A stretch of 18,372 nt of DNA from M55B112 sp040880545 (GTDB lineage: Bacteria > Bacteroidota > Bacteroidia > Bacteroidales > GCA-2748055): assembly GCA_040880545.1 (NCBI GenBank), contig JBBDIE010000136.1, positions 1 to 18,372 on the forward strand, read 5' to 3'. Below are positions 1 through 8,674 of this stretch, in pieces. Under the pieces are notes generated by a model. It made no database searches and had not been told where the DNA came from. It saw only the letters and a program-made list of their open reading frames with translations. The position numbers and the translations under genes were made by a program. Position 1 is the stretch's first letter. Every line of letters begins with the position of its first letter.

Positions 1-86
1 TAATAACTTTTTTACATTATATACGTTACACACAGTATAAGCAAAATTATTTGGCCATAAGAATTATTAAATCAACCACAAACACC

Positions 87-326
87 ATGAATCAGTTGAA
101 GACCAGGCAAATTTTTGCAAGCGTAATTTTCGTAATTGCATTCTCCTGCATCTTCCCTTCATGCGCGACACCACGCCGGAGCACGCTTGAGAAACAAAGA
201 CAGGGTCTGATGATGCAGGATAAGTCGGAGTACAGGAGAAACAAATCGAAGTACAAAGGTTCTGCTTCCTACAGACAACAACAACGCAGAAGTAAATACT
301 ACAAAAAGAACGTTATCCGCAAATAA
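87..326 (+). CDS. Small basic lipoprotein, function unknown
   Basis: A 79-residue protein begins at the ATG at 87. A TTG further upstream at 51 would put extra polar residues in front of the signal peptide, so 87 is preferred. Residues 1-25 form a signal peptide (basic start, hydrophobic core around FASVIFVIAFSCIF) and C26 in the sequence FPSC is the likely lipidated cysteine; C21 (AFSC) is an alternative. The mature part, about 54 residues, is strikingly rich in Lys, Arg, Gln and Tyr (RRNKSKYKG, RQQQRRSKYYKK) with no recognisable domain. It is probably anchored in the envelope facing the periplasm or surface. It lies about 150 bases upstream of the TonB receptor operon, behind which a separate promoter is visible, so it is probably its own unit. 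The coding call is supported by the lipobox and the clean start and stop; no function is proposed. Confidence 0.6.
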   Translation: MNQLKTRQIFASVIFVIAFSCIFPSCATPRRSTLEKQRQGLMMQDKSEYRRNKSKYKGSASYRQQQRRSKYYKKNVIRK

Positions 327-371
327 CCGCGTACCCTTGTCTCCTTCTTGCTTATTAAATAATTTTAACTG

Positions 372-408
372 TTTTTGTCCCGATTGATAATCAGGAATAG
401 TATCTTTG
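372..408 (+). promoter_or_regulatory. Probable Bacteroidota-type promoter for the TonB operon
   Basis: TATCTTTG at 401-408 matches the Bacteroidota -7 consensus TAnnTTTG exactly. TTTTTG at 372-377 can serve as the -33 element, although the 23-base spacer is a little longer than usual. It would give a leader of roughly 65 bases before the first gene of the operon at 479. No terminator for the preceding lipoprotein gene is evident between 327 and 400. Confidence 0.5.
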
Positions 409-478
409 ATTTTCAACAAATGCTCCGGCAACCACTTGTTGTTCTGGTGCATCTCTATTCATAACAAAGCAGCTATTC

Positions 479-1141
479 ATGAATTTACCGTTTCTCAGCG
501 TCTCATTGTTTATGATGTCCATTTCGTATCATATTCAATGCCAGACCGGTAACGGTCCCGACCCGGCCATACATAATGGCACTGTTTATAATTACGTGGC
601 CATCCGAACCGGCGGACATCAATACCTGGACGGGGAAATGTACTTCTATGGCACCCTTACCATCAATAATACTACATACAGGAACCTGGAACTGAATTAT
701 GATATATTCAACCAGGCAGTTCTCTTTAAATACGGAACCGGTAGCGGAAGAAAGGTCATATCCATTCCCGTTGAAACGATCAGTGAATTTACCATCCATG
801 ACAGGAGCTTTGAGGTAATACATGTATCTGACTGGGATTATACAATCTATGAAAAAATTGGCGACGGGAAATGGTGCATCTACTATCAATGGTCCAAGGA
901 TATTAAAACTGCCAGTCAGAACGAGCTCAATAATTATGAGTTTTCAAAATCGCAAAAAACAATATACCTCTCTGATTCTTCAGAATTCATAAAGATCAGG
1001 GGTAAAAGAGATTTTTTGAAGGCGTTTGGTGCGGATAATAAAAAGGATCTGAAGAAGTTTATGAGAACAAACAGGATCAGGTTCAAGTCGGTTTCAAACA
1101 TACAAATGAGAAATTTATTAAACTTTTGCAATTCGATATAG
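479..1141 (+). CDS. Exported protein of unknown function, first gene of TonB receptor operon
   Basis: This 220-residue protein begins at an ATG with a hydrophobic N-terminus and a likely signal cleavage near residues 20-23 (HIQCQTG). The body is beta-rich and aromatic (GHQYLDGEMYFYGTLTINN, ELNYDIFNQAVLFKY), and the C-terminus is a basic helical stretch (KKDLKKFMRTNRIRFKS) followed by a short helix. From memory this pattern resembles a widespread, uncharacterised family of exported Bacteroidota proteins in which a strand-rich region precedes a DK-KELKKFIRxNKLKF-like tail; I cannot name a domain. It stops only 3 bases before the TonB receptor gene and in the same reading frame, so the two are surely co-transcribed. 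It occupies the position where a FecR anti-sigma gene often sits before STN-type receptors, but it has no FecR features that I can see. Its role in uptake or signalling is unknown. Confidence 0.75.
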   Translation: MNLPFLSVSLFMMSISYHIQCQTGNGPDPAIHNGTVYNYVAIRTGGHQYLDGEMYFYGTLTINNTTYRNLELNYDIFNQAVLFKYGTGSGRKVISIPVETISEFTIHDRSFEVIHVSDWDYTIYEKIGDGKWCIYYQWSKDIKTASQNELNNYEFSKSQKTIYLSDSSEFIKIRGKRDFLKAFGADNKKDLKKFMRTNRIRFKSVSNIQMRNLLNFCNSI

Positions 1142-1144
1142 GCC

Positions 1145-3683
1145 TTGAAATATATATTCATTGTTGCACTGGCTTTTTGTGTAATTGTGGCAAAAGCACA
1201 AAATATACCAACCATAGCCATACATATTGAAAATTCCTCGTTCGATGAATTTGTTTCCCTCATTGAAGAAAATGCAGGGCTGCATGTCTATTTCAACAAG
1301 GAGGAGCTGTCAGGACAAGTTGTTTCTCTCTCTTCCGACTCAATTTCGGTAACCGCGGCACTTGAACAGGCACTGAAAGGGACAAATTTTATGGTCTCTC
1401 CATGGAACGGCCATTTCGTTATTCTCCCTGCCGATCAGCTGCCCGAAAAACTCCCCGATTTCATGGGTGAGATGCCGGCCACAACCGTTGAAGATAACGA
1501 CCAGGTAACTTCCAGCGAAATCAGGTATTTCCAGGGACGAAAGTCCCATGTATTGCAAACACGAACCATCGGCGACAAAAACAGCCCCGGAAACGGCAAA
1601 ATAAGGGTGTCGGGGATCATCACCGACGAAGATACAGGAGAACCAATAATTGGTGCCACCATCTATATTGAAGAGACAAAAACAGGTGCAGCCACAGATC
1701 TGCAGGGGTATTTCGCGATCATTCTGTCGCGCGGGAAATACAACGCCCAGTTTGCTTCCATGGGATATGAAACCGGGAAATACCTCCTGGATGTATATTC
1801 AAACGGGAATNNNNNNNNNNNNNNNNNNNNNNNNNNNNNNNNNNNNNNNNNNNNNNNNNNNNNNNNNNNNNNNNNNNNNNNNNNNNNNNNNNNNNNNNNN
1901 NNNNNNNNNNATCATCAAGGATTTTTCCATCTATAAGGGCCATATACCGGTGGAATACGGCGGACGACTCTCTTCTGTCTTCAATATTACCACAAGACAG
2001 GGGAACAAGAAGAACTTCAGGTTCCATGGCGGGGTAAATCCTATTGCAGCCAACGTTACACTGGAAGGCCCCATTATAAAAGATAAAAGCTCGGTGCTGG
2101 TCAGCGCAAGGTCCTCCTATTCAGACTGGATCCTCTCCCGGATACAGGATCCGGTGCTGAACAGCAGCAGTGCCAATTTCAACGACTTTTCCATGTATGC
2201 CGACCACCACCTGGAAAAAACCGTGGTCTCCGCGTTCATCTACACCAGCAACGACAAATTTGACCTGTCCGATATAAACAGCTACACCTATTCAAACCGG
2301 GGCGCATCACTGAATGTACATCACAGTTTCAATAACCTGCTGAGAATGGATATGGCACTGATCGGTTCAAAATACGGTTTCAATACCATCGATAACCAGC
2401 ATATCTCAACGGCCTATTCCCATGATTACGAGATCAACCACTATGAATTCAGGACTGACTTTACACAAACGATCAATGAGTCCCATGTGCTCTCCTTTGG
2501 TATAAACGGGATTTTATACCAGCTGAACCGGGGATCTGTTCTTCCTTTCGGTGATGAGTCACTGCGAACGGCGATAGATCACGGCCGGGAAAAAGGAGTG
2601 GAAACTTCGATTTACCTGTCGGATGATTACAGCGTTAATCACTGGTTATCAATCACCGGCGGGATCCGTTTTTCGATGTTTGCACCCCTTGGTGTCAAAG
2701 ATGTTTACACGTATGGTGAAAACCTGCCGAAACTACCGGGTTACATAACCGACACCCTCTTCTTTAAAAACAACCGGGCCATCAAATGGTACAAATCGCC
2801 GGAGATCAGGCTTTCCGTTAATATAAAAACCGATCAGGACGGTACGGTTAAGCTGGCATTTAACCAGATGAGCCAGAACCTCTTTATGCTGAACAATACC
2901 CTCTCCATTGCCCCGAACTCCCAGTGGAAGCTTGCAGATTACCATATAAAACCCTCTTCCGGCAACCAGTATTCGGCAGGTGTCTTCAGAAATATTCCCC
3001 ATGCCAATCTCGAAACTTCCGTGGAATTTTTCTACAAGACAACAGACAATTATACCGAGTATAAAGACGGCGCCGATTTTCTCAACAATCCATCAATTGA
3101 AACTGAAATCCTCCAGGGCAAACACACTTCCGGTGGTGTGGAAATGATGCTGAAAAGAACAACCGGCCGGTTGAATGGCTGGCTGGCATATACCTACTCC
3201 AGGTCATTTGTGCATGTGGATGGTGAAAACGCGTGGGAGAAGATCAATAACGGTAAGGTATACCCTTCCAATTATGACATACCGCATGCTACAAATGCTG
3301 TGTTGAATTACAACCTGTCCAGGAGAATTGTGTTTTCGGGGATTGTGACCTACCAGAGGGGGAGGCCCGTAACCTACCCGGTTTCGGTGTATTATATCGA
3401 CGATATTCCTATTATCGACTACTACGAAAGAAATAAATACAGGATCCCCGATTATTTCAGAACAGACTTTTCCCTGACCATTGAAGGAAACCTGAAAAGG
3501 GATAAACTGGGCCACAGCTCATGGATGTTCAGCCTCTATAATGCTACCGGACGAAAAAATGCCTATTCAGTCTATTTTATATCTGAAAATGGAAGGATCA
3601 AAAGCTACAAGTATTCGGTGATTGGCATTCCCTTCTTCACTGCCACATGGCTCTTTAAATTTGGTAATTATGCATCTCAGTAA
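1145..3683 (+). CDS. TonB-dependent outer-membrane receptor with STN domain (interrupted by assembly gap)
   Basis: This is an outer-membrane active transporter energised by TonB. It starts at TTG 1145: an in-frame stop sits at 1139-1141 and the signal peptide MKYIFIVALAFCVIVAKAQ follows at once. Residues about 21-95 form an STN domain, and residues about 153-222 a carboxypeptidase-regulatory-like domain (SGIITDEDTGEPIIGATIYI). A 100-N gap (1811-1910) then removes most of the plug. The right part, from 1911, starts with the end of the plug (SIYKGHIPVEYGGRLSSVFN) and continues through a full beta-barrel to the final strand FFTATWLFKFGNYASQ. The two parts appear in different frames only because the gap is not a multiple of three; both edges fall on codon boundaries. 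An STN domain usually means the receptor signals to an inner-membrane anti-sigma factor, but none is in the window. The following DUF4249 gene overlaps by 14 bases. The substrate is unknown. Confidence 0.9.
1811..1910. other. Assembly gap (100 N) inside the TonB receptor gene
   Basis: A run of exactly 100 N. The last codon before it ends at 1810 and the first after it begins at 1911, so the true missing length should be a multiple of three, which 100 is not. By comparison with related receptors, roughly 100 residues (most of the plug) are missing, so the real gap is probably several hundred bases. The size of 100 looks like a scaffolder placeholder. Confidence 0.97.
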
Positions 3684-4818
3684 AACCTCAATATTCCTGG
3701 CTGTTGCCATCATCTTCTTCAATTCCTGCATTGAAGAATACACGCCTGAAACAGATTCGGGGGATGCAGAACTCTATGTGGTTGAAGGCAGGGTTTCCGG
3801 CCGTGAAGGTTTCCATTATATCCAGATCTCCAGGTCATCTGCAATTGCTGATCCGGGCTGGATCCCCGTTTGGAATTGTGATGTGAAAATAAGCGACAAC
3901 CAGGGCAATCAGTTTATGGCATCAGAATTGGGGAACGGGAAATACAGGGTCAACATTTCCGCGGATTTTCTCATTCCCGGAACAGCTTTCAGGGTGGAAG
4001 TTAATACCCCCACCGGGGAGCTGCTCCTCTCTGATTATGATACGTTGACCTCCTGCCCTGAAATAGATTCCATCTATTACGAAATCGAAGATTTCCCCGC
4101 CTCTGCCGAATCATTCATACCTGGCATCCAGTTTTACGTCGATTACAACGGTGAAAATTCAACAGCCGGAAGGATCAAATACGAAATAGAGGAGACCTGG
4201 CAATATGAGGTGGATTATCCCATTAAATGGACCTGGGACGGCCGTGTTCTGACCATCTATGACACCCCTGATTACTCAAAATCCGTCTGCTGGAATACGG
4301 TTGCAAATAACCGGATATTTACTTTATCCACCAATAACCTGAACACCAACAGATTCAAAAAGTTTCCCCTGCACCATGTTTTAAACAATTCCCGCAAGTT
4401 GCTCATCGGTTACAGCATCCTTTTCAAACAGTTGTCAATTTCAGAAGAGGCTTTTACCTATTTTGAAAAGATTCAGGATAACAGTATGGAGAGCGGTGGT
4501 TTGTATGAGACCCAGCCCCAGCAAATAGAAGGGAACATCAGGAACGCTTCCGATCCCGGTTCAAGAGTTCTCGGCTATTTCTATGCCGCCGGTATAAAGG
4601 AAAAACGAATTTTTATCGACCGGGTGGATGGGCTTGAACTGAATCCTGCCACTTTGTGTTCGCCCATATACCTTCAGCTTGGTTATGGCATTCTTCGCAA
4701 TCTTGAAAAACCGGTCTATTTGTGGCTGGAAAACGGCACTTACCTGCTGCATGAAATGTGTGTGGATTGTACCACCTGGGGAGGCAAAACAATCAAGCCC
4801 GGTTTCTGGCCAAACTAA
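3670..4818 (+). CDS. DUF4249 surface-type lipoprotein, partner of TonB receptor
   Basis: A 382-residue lipoprotein starts at ATG 3670, chosen because the signal peptide (MHLSKTSIFLAVAIIFFNSC) begins there; an upstream ATG at 3622 would place receptor-overlapping residues before it. The lipobox is FNSC with C20 lipidated. The N-terminal part is a beta-sandwich (ELYVVEGRVSGREGFHYIQI, then DVKISDNQGNQFMASELGNGKYR), which fits the DUF4249 pattern, and the end carries the typical CVDCTTWGGKTIKPGFWPN tail with its paired cysteines. DUF4249 proteins are commonly encoded directly after STN-type TonB receptors in Bacteroidota and are thought, by analogy with SusD, to act as surface partners of the receptor; this role is not proven. 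The gene overlaps the receptor by 14 bases and is followed 13 bases later by the MG2-like gene, so it belongs to the same operon. Confidence 0.85.
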   Translation: MHLSKTSIFLAVAIIFFNSCIEEYTPETDSGDAELYVVEGRVSGREGFHYIQISRSSAIADPGWIPVWNCDVKISDNQGNQFMASELGNGKYRVNISADFLIPGTAFRVEVNTPTGELLLSDYDTLTSCPEIDSIYYEIEDFPASAESFIPGIQFYVDYNGENSTAGRIKYEIEETWQYEVDYPIKWTWDGRVLTIYDTPDYSKSVCWNTVANNRIFTLSTNNLNTNRFKKFPLHHVLNNSRKLLIGYSILFKQLSISEEAFTYFEKIQDNSMESGGLYETQPQQIEGNIRNASDPGSRVLGYFYAAGIKEKRIFIDRVDGLELNPATLCSPIYLQLGYGILRNLEKPVYLWLENGTYLLHEMCVDCTTWGGKTIKPGFWPN

Positions 4819-4831
4819 GTCAATTGAATAG

Positions 4832-6505
4832 ATGATGAACAAACTTTTTGCCATACTGATTTTAACCTCGCTGCCCCTTTTTTCATTCGGCCAGCCACCC
4901 CTGAAAATGGTTGAAAAGGTGCTCCTGGTTACCGACCGGTCGCTTTATGTGGCGGGAGAAACACTCTTCTTTTCATCCAGACTATTTACCAATGAACATA
5001 ATCCCGGCCTGCAGAGCAAAATCATCTATATTGAACTGGTTACCCCCTCCGGGGAACAGATCAGTGGCCATAAATTCAAACTACAAAACCTGGAATGTTC
5101 AGGGTCACTGAAGATCCCTGAAAATATTAATTCCGGAAACTACTATATCAGAGCATACACAAAATATATGCGGAACTTCGACCCGCGCCACTTTGGTTAC
5201 GCCAGCCTCAAATTCGTCAACCCTTACAAGAAGGATCTGCTGCGGACTAATGGCGATCAGGACACTGTTCCTGCCGCCGTTTTCTCAGGAACCACAGACA
5301 CAACCGACTATTTTAACCTGACAACTAATGCGGTAGTCTATGGAACACGTGAAGTAGCCACCATCAGCATCACACCGGGTGCATCCGACAACAATCCAAT
5401 ACTTTTTGCGGTTGTATCGGTCATACCTGCAAATTCCGGTCTCCGGCAAAAACTTGAATTTCAGGGGGAAGAGACATTACCGGACGAAGATCATTTTACA
5501 GACGCGGAAAGAAACGGAATTACCATTTCCGGGGTTGTAAGGAACCAGGAGTCGGGTGAGCGTATTCCGGGAGCGCAGGTGAACCTTACCCTACTGGGTG
5601 AAAATAATAATCTCTTCTACCCGGTTTTATCCGGTAAAAATGGTGACTTTGTATGTAGCCTCTCTGAACTGTACAACAACCACGATCTTTTTATCAATGC
5701 CCAAACAGAGACAGGTACACCTGAACTGTTCATCGATTACGACTTTTACAGCAAGCCGGTAAAATGGCCCTCACCGTGGTTCATCTTAACGGAGGGAGAG
5801 AAGGCGGTTGCATTGAATTTTGCCGGAAATGAAAAAGTGAAAAAATATTTTAACGGTAGCGGAAACACCGGTCAGGATAAACGGTTTCCGGATATAACGG
5901 AAGATACCATACCATTTTACGGAAGAGCGCCGTACATGGTCTACACGGATGACTACATCTATATGCCCACGCTTTCCGACTTTTTTGCAGAGCTCATACT
6001 GCCCCTACGCATTAAAAGATTAAATAAAACAAGGTACATTTCTATTGTGGGCGATGATGCGGAACTCTCCATGTACCCGCCGCTTATTATGGTGGATTAT
6101 ATCCGGGTGGACGATGCAGAAGAGATCCTGAAGATCGATCCGGATAAAGTATCCCGGTTTGACATCGTACCTGCCCCTTACGTCAGGGGGGAGATAACCT
6201 ATGGCGGGATACTGAACATCCTATCTAAAAACAACGACTTTGCCGGTATAAAACTTCCGGAATCGGGACTCTTCCTGAACTACCAGTTCCCGGAGCAACC
6301 CGATGCAAATGTCGGTTTTGCTGAAAAGCTGCCTGACCATCTTCCCGATACCAGAAACACCCTCTACTGGAACCCACGACTGGAACCGGATACTTCCGTT
6401 ACTTTCCATACCGCCGACACAAAAGGTGAATACCTGATCAGGGTGGATGGGTTCAGGCAGGATGGAACAATGGTTAGCTCTGGTGTGAGGTTCACGGTAA
6501 AGTAA
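4832..6505 (+). CDS. MG2-like exported protein with C-terminal TonB-plug-like segment
   Basis: This 557-residue protein begins at one of two adjacent ATGs (4832 or 4835) with a signal peptide ending near FSFGQ (residues 1-21). Residues about 28-130 look like a macroglobulin MG2 domain (VLLVTDRSLYVAGETLFFSSRLF, later NSGNYYIRAYTKYMRNF). Residues about 228-300 resemble a carboxypeptidase-regulatory-like beta-sandwich (ITISGVVRNQESGERIPGAQV). Residues about 410-465 read like a TonB plug (PPLIMVDYIRVDDAEEI, then DPDKVSRFDIVPAP and YGGILNILSK), yet no barrel follows. The last part (TLYWNPRLEPDTSVTFHTAD) is a further beta-domain often seen at the end of this type of Bacteroidota protein. It is the last gene of the operon, 13 bases after DUF4249. 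It is probably periplasmic or outer-membrane-associated and may help capture or fold substrate; the exact role is unknown. Confidence 0.78.
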   Translation: MMNKLFAILILTSLPLFSFGQPPLKMVEKVLLVTDRSLYVAGETLFFSSRLFTNEHNPGLQSKIIYIELVTPSGEQISGHKFKLQNLECSGSLKIPENINSGNYYIRAYTKYMRNFDPRHFGYASLKFVNPYKKDLLRTNGDQDTVPAAVFSGTTDTTDYFNLTTNAVVYGTREVATISITPGASDNNPILFAVVSVIPANSGLRQKLEFQGEETLPDEDHFTDAERNGITISGVVRNQESGERIPGAQVNLTLLGENNNLFYPVLSGKNGDFVCSLSELYNNHDLFINAQTETGTPELFIDYDFYSKPVKWPSPWFILTEGEKAVALNFAGNEKVKKYFNGSGNTGQDKRFPDITEDTIPFYGRAPYMVYTDDYIYMPTLSDFFAELILPLRIKRLNKTRYISIVGDDAELSMYPPLIMVDYIRVDDAEEILKIDPDKVSRFDIVPAPYVRGEITYGGILNILSKNNDFAGIKLPESGLFLNYQFPEQPDANVGFAEKLPDHLPDTRNTLYWNPRLEPDTSVTFHTADTKGEYLIRVDGFRQDGTMVSSGVRFTVK

Positions 6506-6567
6506 TCAACACCATTCAATACCTCAGAAAGAATTCAATCTCATTTTTAATCTCCTTTTAATTTCAT

Positions 6568-6621
6568 GTTCATGGTATCTTAATTTCTGCAATGCAGTTT
6601 TGCACTATAAATACCATGAAC
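6568..6621. repeat. Perfect 11-bp inverted repeat with nested palindrome
   Basis: GTTCATGGTAT at 6568-6578 is the exact reverse complement of ATACCATGAAC at 6611-6621, separated by 32 bases. Inside the spacer lies a second palindrome, CTGCAATGCAG at 6587-6597. It lies in the 156-base gap between the TonB operon and the methyltransferase/ATP-grasp gene, 40 bases before the latter's start. There is no T-tract on either side, so it is not a normal intrinsic terminator. An operator or a structured leader are possible; neither is shown by the sequence alone. Confidence 0.6.
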
Positions 6622-6661
6622 AAGCCAGTATTAACAACCCAAAACCAGCTTAAGTAACATA

Positions 6662-8650
6662 ATGAATCAGAAAAACAGTTCTTCTGTTCCAAGGAACAGG
6701 AAGAATGGCAGACAATATCCACCCACCATCGGACCGGTAAACAATCTTGAAGATTACCTGAAACCTGACTGGTGGCGCAGGATTTTTAATTCCATGTACC
6801 TTAAAACAGATGCCGATGTGGTGGAAGATAAAAAGATCACCTCATTCGAACTGGATCTGTTCAGTAAAATTGTGGGATTTGATCCCGATGACATGATCCT
6901 CGATCTTGCCTGTGGTCAGGGGCGGCACTCCCTGGAACTTGCCAGGAGGGGATGTAAAAACGTATATGGGCTGGACCGTTCCCATTACCTGATAAATAAA
7001 GCAAAGCAGATCAACCAGTCGGAAGGATTGCAGGTGAATTTTAAGGAGGGTGATGCACGACGGCTCCCCTATTCTACCGACACCTTCGATAAAGTGATGA
7101 TCCTGGGAAACAGTTTTGGATATTTCGAAAGTATCGAAGACGATATAAAAATCCTGAAGGAGATTTTCAGGGTATTAAAACCGGGAGGGATCTTCCTGAT
7201 CGATGTGGCCGATGGCTCTTACCTGAAAGACAATTACAGTCCCAGGAGCTGGGAGTGGATCGATAAGAACCACTTTGTATGCCGTGAACGATCCCTTGCA
7301 AACGATAACCAGCGATTAATATCCAGGGAGGTGATCTCCAATATCAAGAAAGGGGTGATTGTTGACCAGTTTTACGCAGAAAGACTATATACCCGCGAAA
7401 ACCTGGGTGAAATTCTGCAGAAATCGGGATACAAGAACATTCGTTTCCACAGTGAATATGTAACCGAATCGGACCGCAACCAGGACCTGGGAATGATGGA
7501 ACGCAGGATTCTGCTTACATCACATGCCATTAAGGAGTGGTCGCCCGTAAAAAAGAAACTGACTGAGATTAAAAACGTGGCCGTGATCCTGGGCGATCCG
7601 TTGAAAAGGGATATTATTAAACCCGATACTGTATTCGATGAAGATGATTTCAACACCATCGACCAGCTTAAAATGGCGCTGAGTTCACTGAAAGATTACA
7701 GGTTCACCTATCTTAACAACCACGATACACTCATCAACACCCTGGTAAAGCAGCGGTCGCAGTTCGACTATGTTCTCAACCTGTGTGATGAAGGATTCAA
7801 CAATGAGGCCACCAATGAACTGCACATTCCGGCGCTGCTTGAAATGCTCAATATCCCCTATTCGGGCTCAAACCCGCAGTGCCTGGCCTACTGCTACGAC
7901 AAATCGCTGATCCGTGGTATCGCCAAGGAGATGGAGATTCCGGTTGCCGATGCGTTCTACATCAAACCGGAGGACAATGTCTTCGAAATGAATATCGAAT
8001 TCCCGGTGATCGCCAAACCAAACTATGGTGACAGCAGTTTCGGAATTACACAAAAGAGTGTAGCATCAAACGTTGAACAACTCAACGATGCCATCCTGAT
8101 GGTACGTGATAAACTGGGGTACGACAAGCCGGTACTGGTGGAAGAGTTCCTGCCCGGAAAAGACATCACTTTGGGGATCATCGGGAACGCTCCGGATGCA
8201 TATACCGTATTGCCGGTCATCGAAGAGGACTATTCCCAGCTGCCTGATAAACTTCCCAGGATTTGCGGCTACGAGGCAAAGTGGTTGCAGGATTCACCCT
8301 ACTTCAGATTGCTCCGCTCGGTGGAGGCCGAACTGGATCCTGAAACGGAGAAACAGATCATTGCCTGGTGCCTGAAATTATCGAACAGACTGGATTGCAG
8401 GGATTATGTACGATTTGACTGGCGGCTGGACAAAGAGGGACAGCCGAAACTGTTGGAGGTAAATCCCAACCCCGGCTGGTGCTGGGATGGCCACCTGGCC
8501 AAAATGGCGGCCATTGCAGGTTCCGGCTATGCCCTGATGTTGCAGAAGATCCTCGAAGCAGGGGAGCAACGGATTAATTCCGTCTATTCCAACGGGAAAC
8601 ATAAAAAAGTTGAACAGCCCCAACCCGCCCTGGAAAACCTACAACTTTAA
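6662..8650 (+). CDS. Fusion of SAM-dependent methyltransferase and D-Ala-D-Ala-ligase-like ATP-grasp enzyme
   Basis: A 662-residue cytoplasmic protein with two enzymes in one chain. Residues about 35-290 are a class I methyltransferase: SAM motif I is ILDLACGQGRHS (79-90), followed by the acidic YGLDRS (102-107), the GDARRLPY region (130-137) and VLKPGGIFLIDV (171-182). Residues about 304-635 resemble D-alanine-D-alanine ligase: NLCDEGFNNEA (373-383), IPYSGSNPQCLAYCYDKSL (398-416), the ATP-binding FPVIAKPNYGDSSFGI (447-462, with K452), the EE pair at 494-495, and the metal ligands D586, E599 and N601 in VRFDW and LLEVNPNPG. The usual Ddl N-terminal motif is not recognisable, so the acceptor is probably not simply D-alanine; a peptide or amino-acid ligation coupled to methylation is an inference. 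The gene is followed 24 bases later by the YkgJ-type gene. Start: first ATG, no upstream alternative seen. Confidence 0.85.
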   Translation: MNQKNSSSVPRNRKNGRQYPPTIGPVNNLEDYLKPDWWRRIFNSMYLKTDADVVEDKKITSFELDLFSKIVGFDPDDMILDLACGQGRHSLELARRGCKNVYGLDRSHYLINKAKQINQSEGLQVNFKEGDARRLPYSTDTFDKVMILGNSFGYFESIEDDIKILKEIFRVLKPGGIFLIDVADGSYLKDNYSPRSWEWIDKNHFVCRERSLANDNQRLISREVISNIKKGVIVDQFYAERLYTRENLGEILQKSGYKNIRFHSEYVTESDRNQDLGMMERRILLTSHAIKEWSPVKKKLTEIKNVAVILGDPLKRDIIKPDTVFDEDDFNTIDQLKMALSSLKDYRFTYLNNHDTLINTLVKQRSQFDYVLNLCDEGFNNEATNELHIPALLEMLNIPYSGSNPQCLAYCYDKSLIRGIAKEMEIPVADAFYIKPEDNVFEMNIEFPVIAKPNYGDSSFGITQKSVASNVEQLNDAILMVRDKLGYDKPVLVEEFLPGKDITLGIIGNAPDAYTVLPVIEEDYSQLPDKLPRICGYEAKWLQDSPYFRLLRSVEAELDPETEKQIIAWCLKLSNRLDCRDYVRFDWRLDKEGQPKLLEVNPNPGWCWDGHLAKMAAIAGSGYALMLQKILEAGEQRINSVYSNGKHKKVEQPQPALENLQL

Positions 8651-8674
8651 TAACGATACCCGTACAATTCACCC

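Noticed and set aside
51..86. Upstream TTG start for the small lipoprotein
   Set aside because: It would put twelve polar residues before a normal signal peptide that begins at ATG 87.
159..452. Minus-strand 97-residue frame across the small lipoprotein
   Set aside because: It overlaps the lipoprotein on the other strand, has no recognisable motif and runs through the promoter at 372-408; the plus-strand signal peptide and lipobox are better evidence.
6568..6621. Phase-variable invertible promoter
   Set aside because: The arms (11 bp) and spacer (32 bp) are much shorter than known Bacteroidota invertible promoters, and no invertase gene is nearby.
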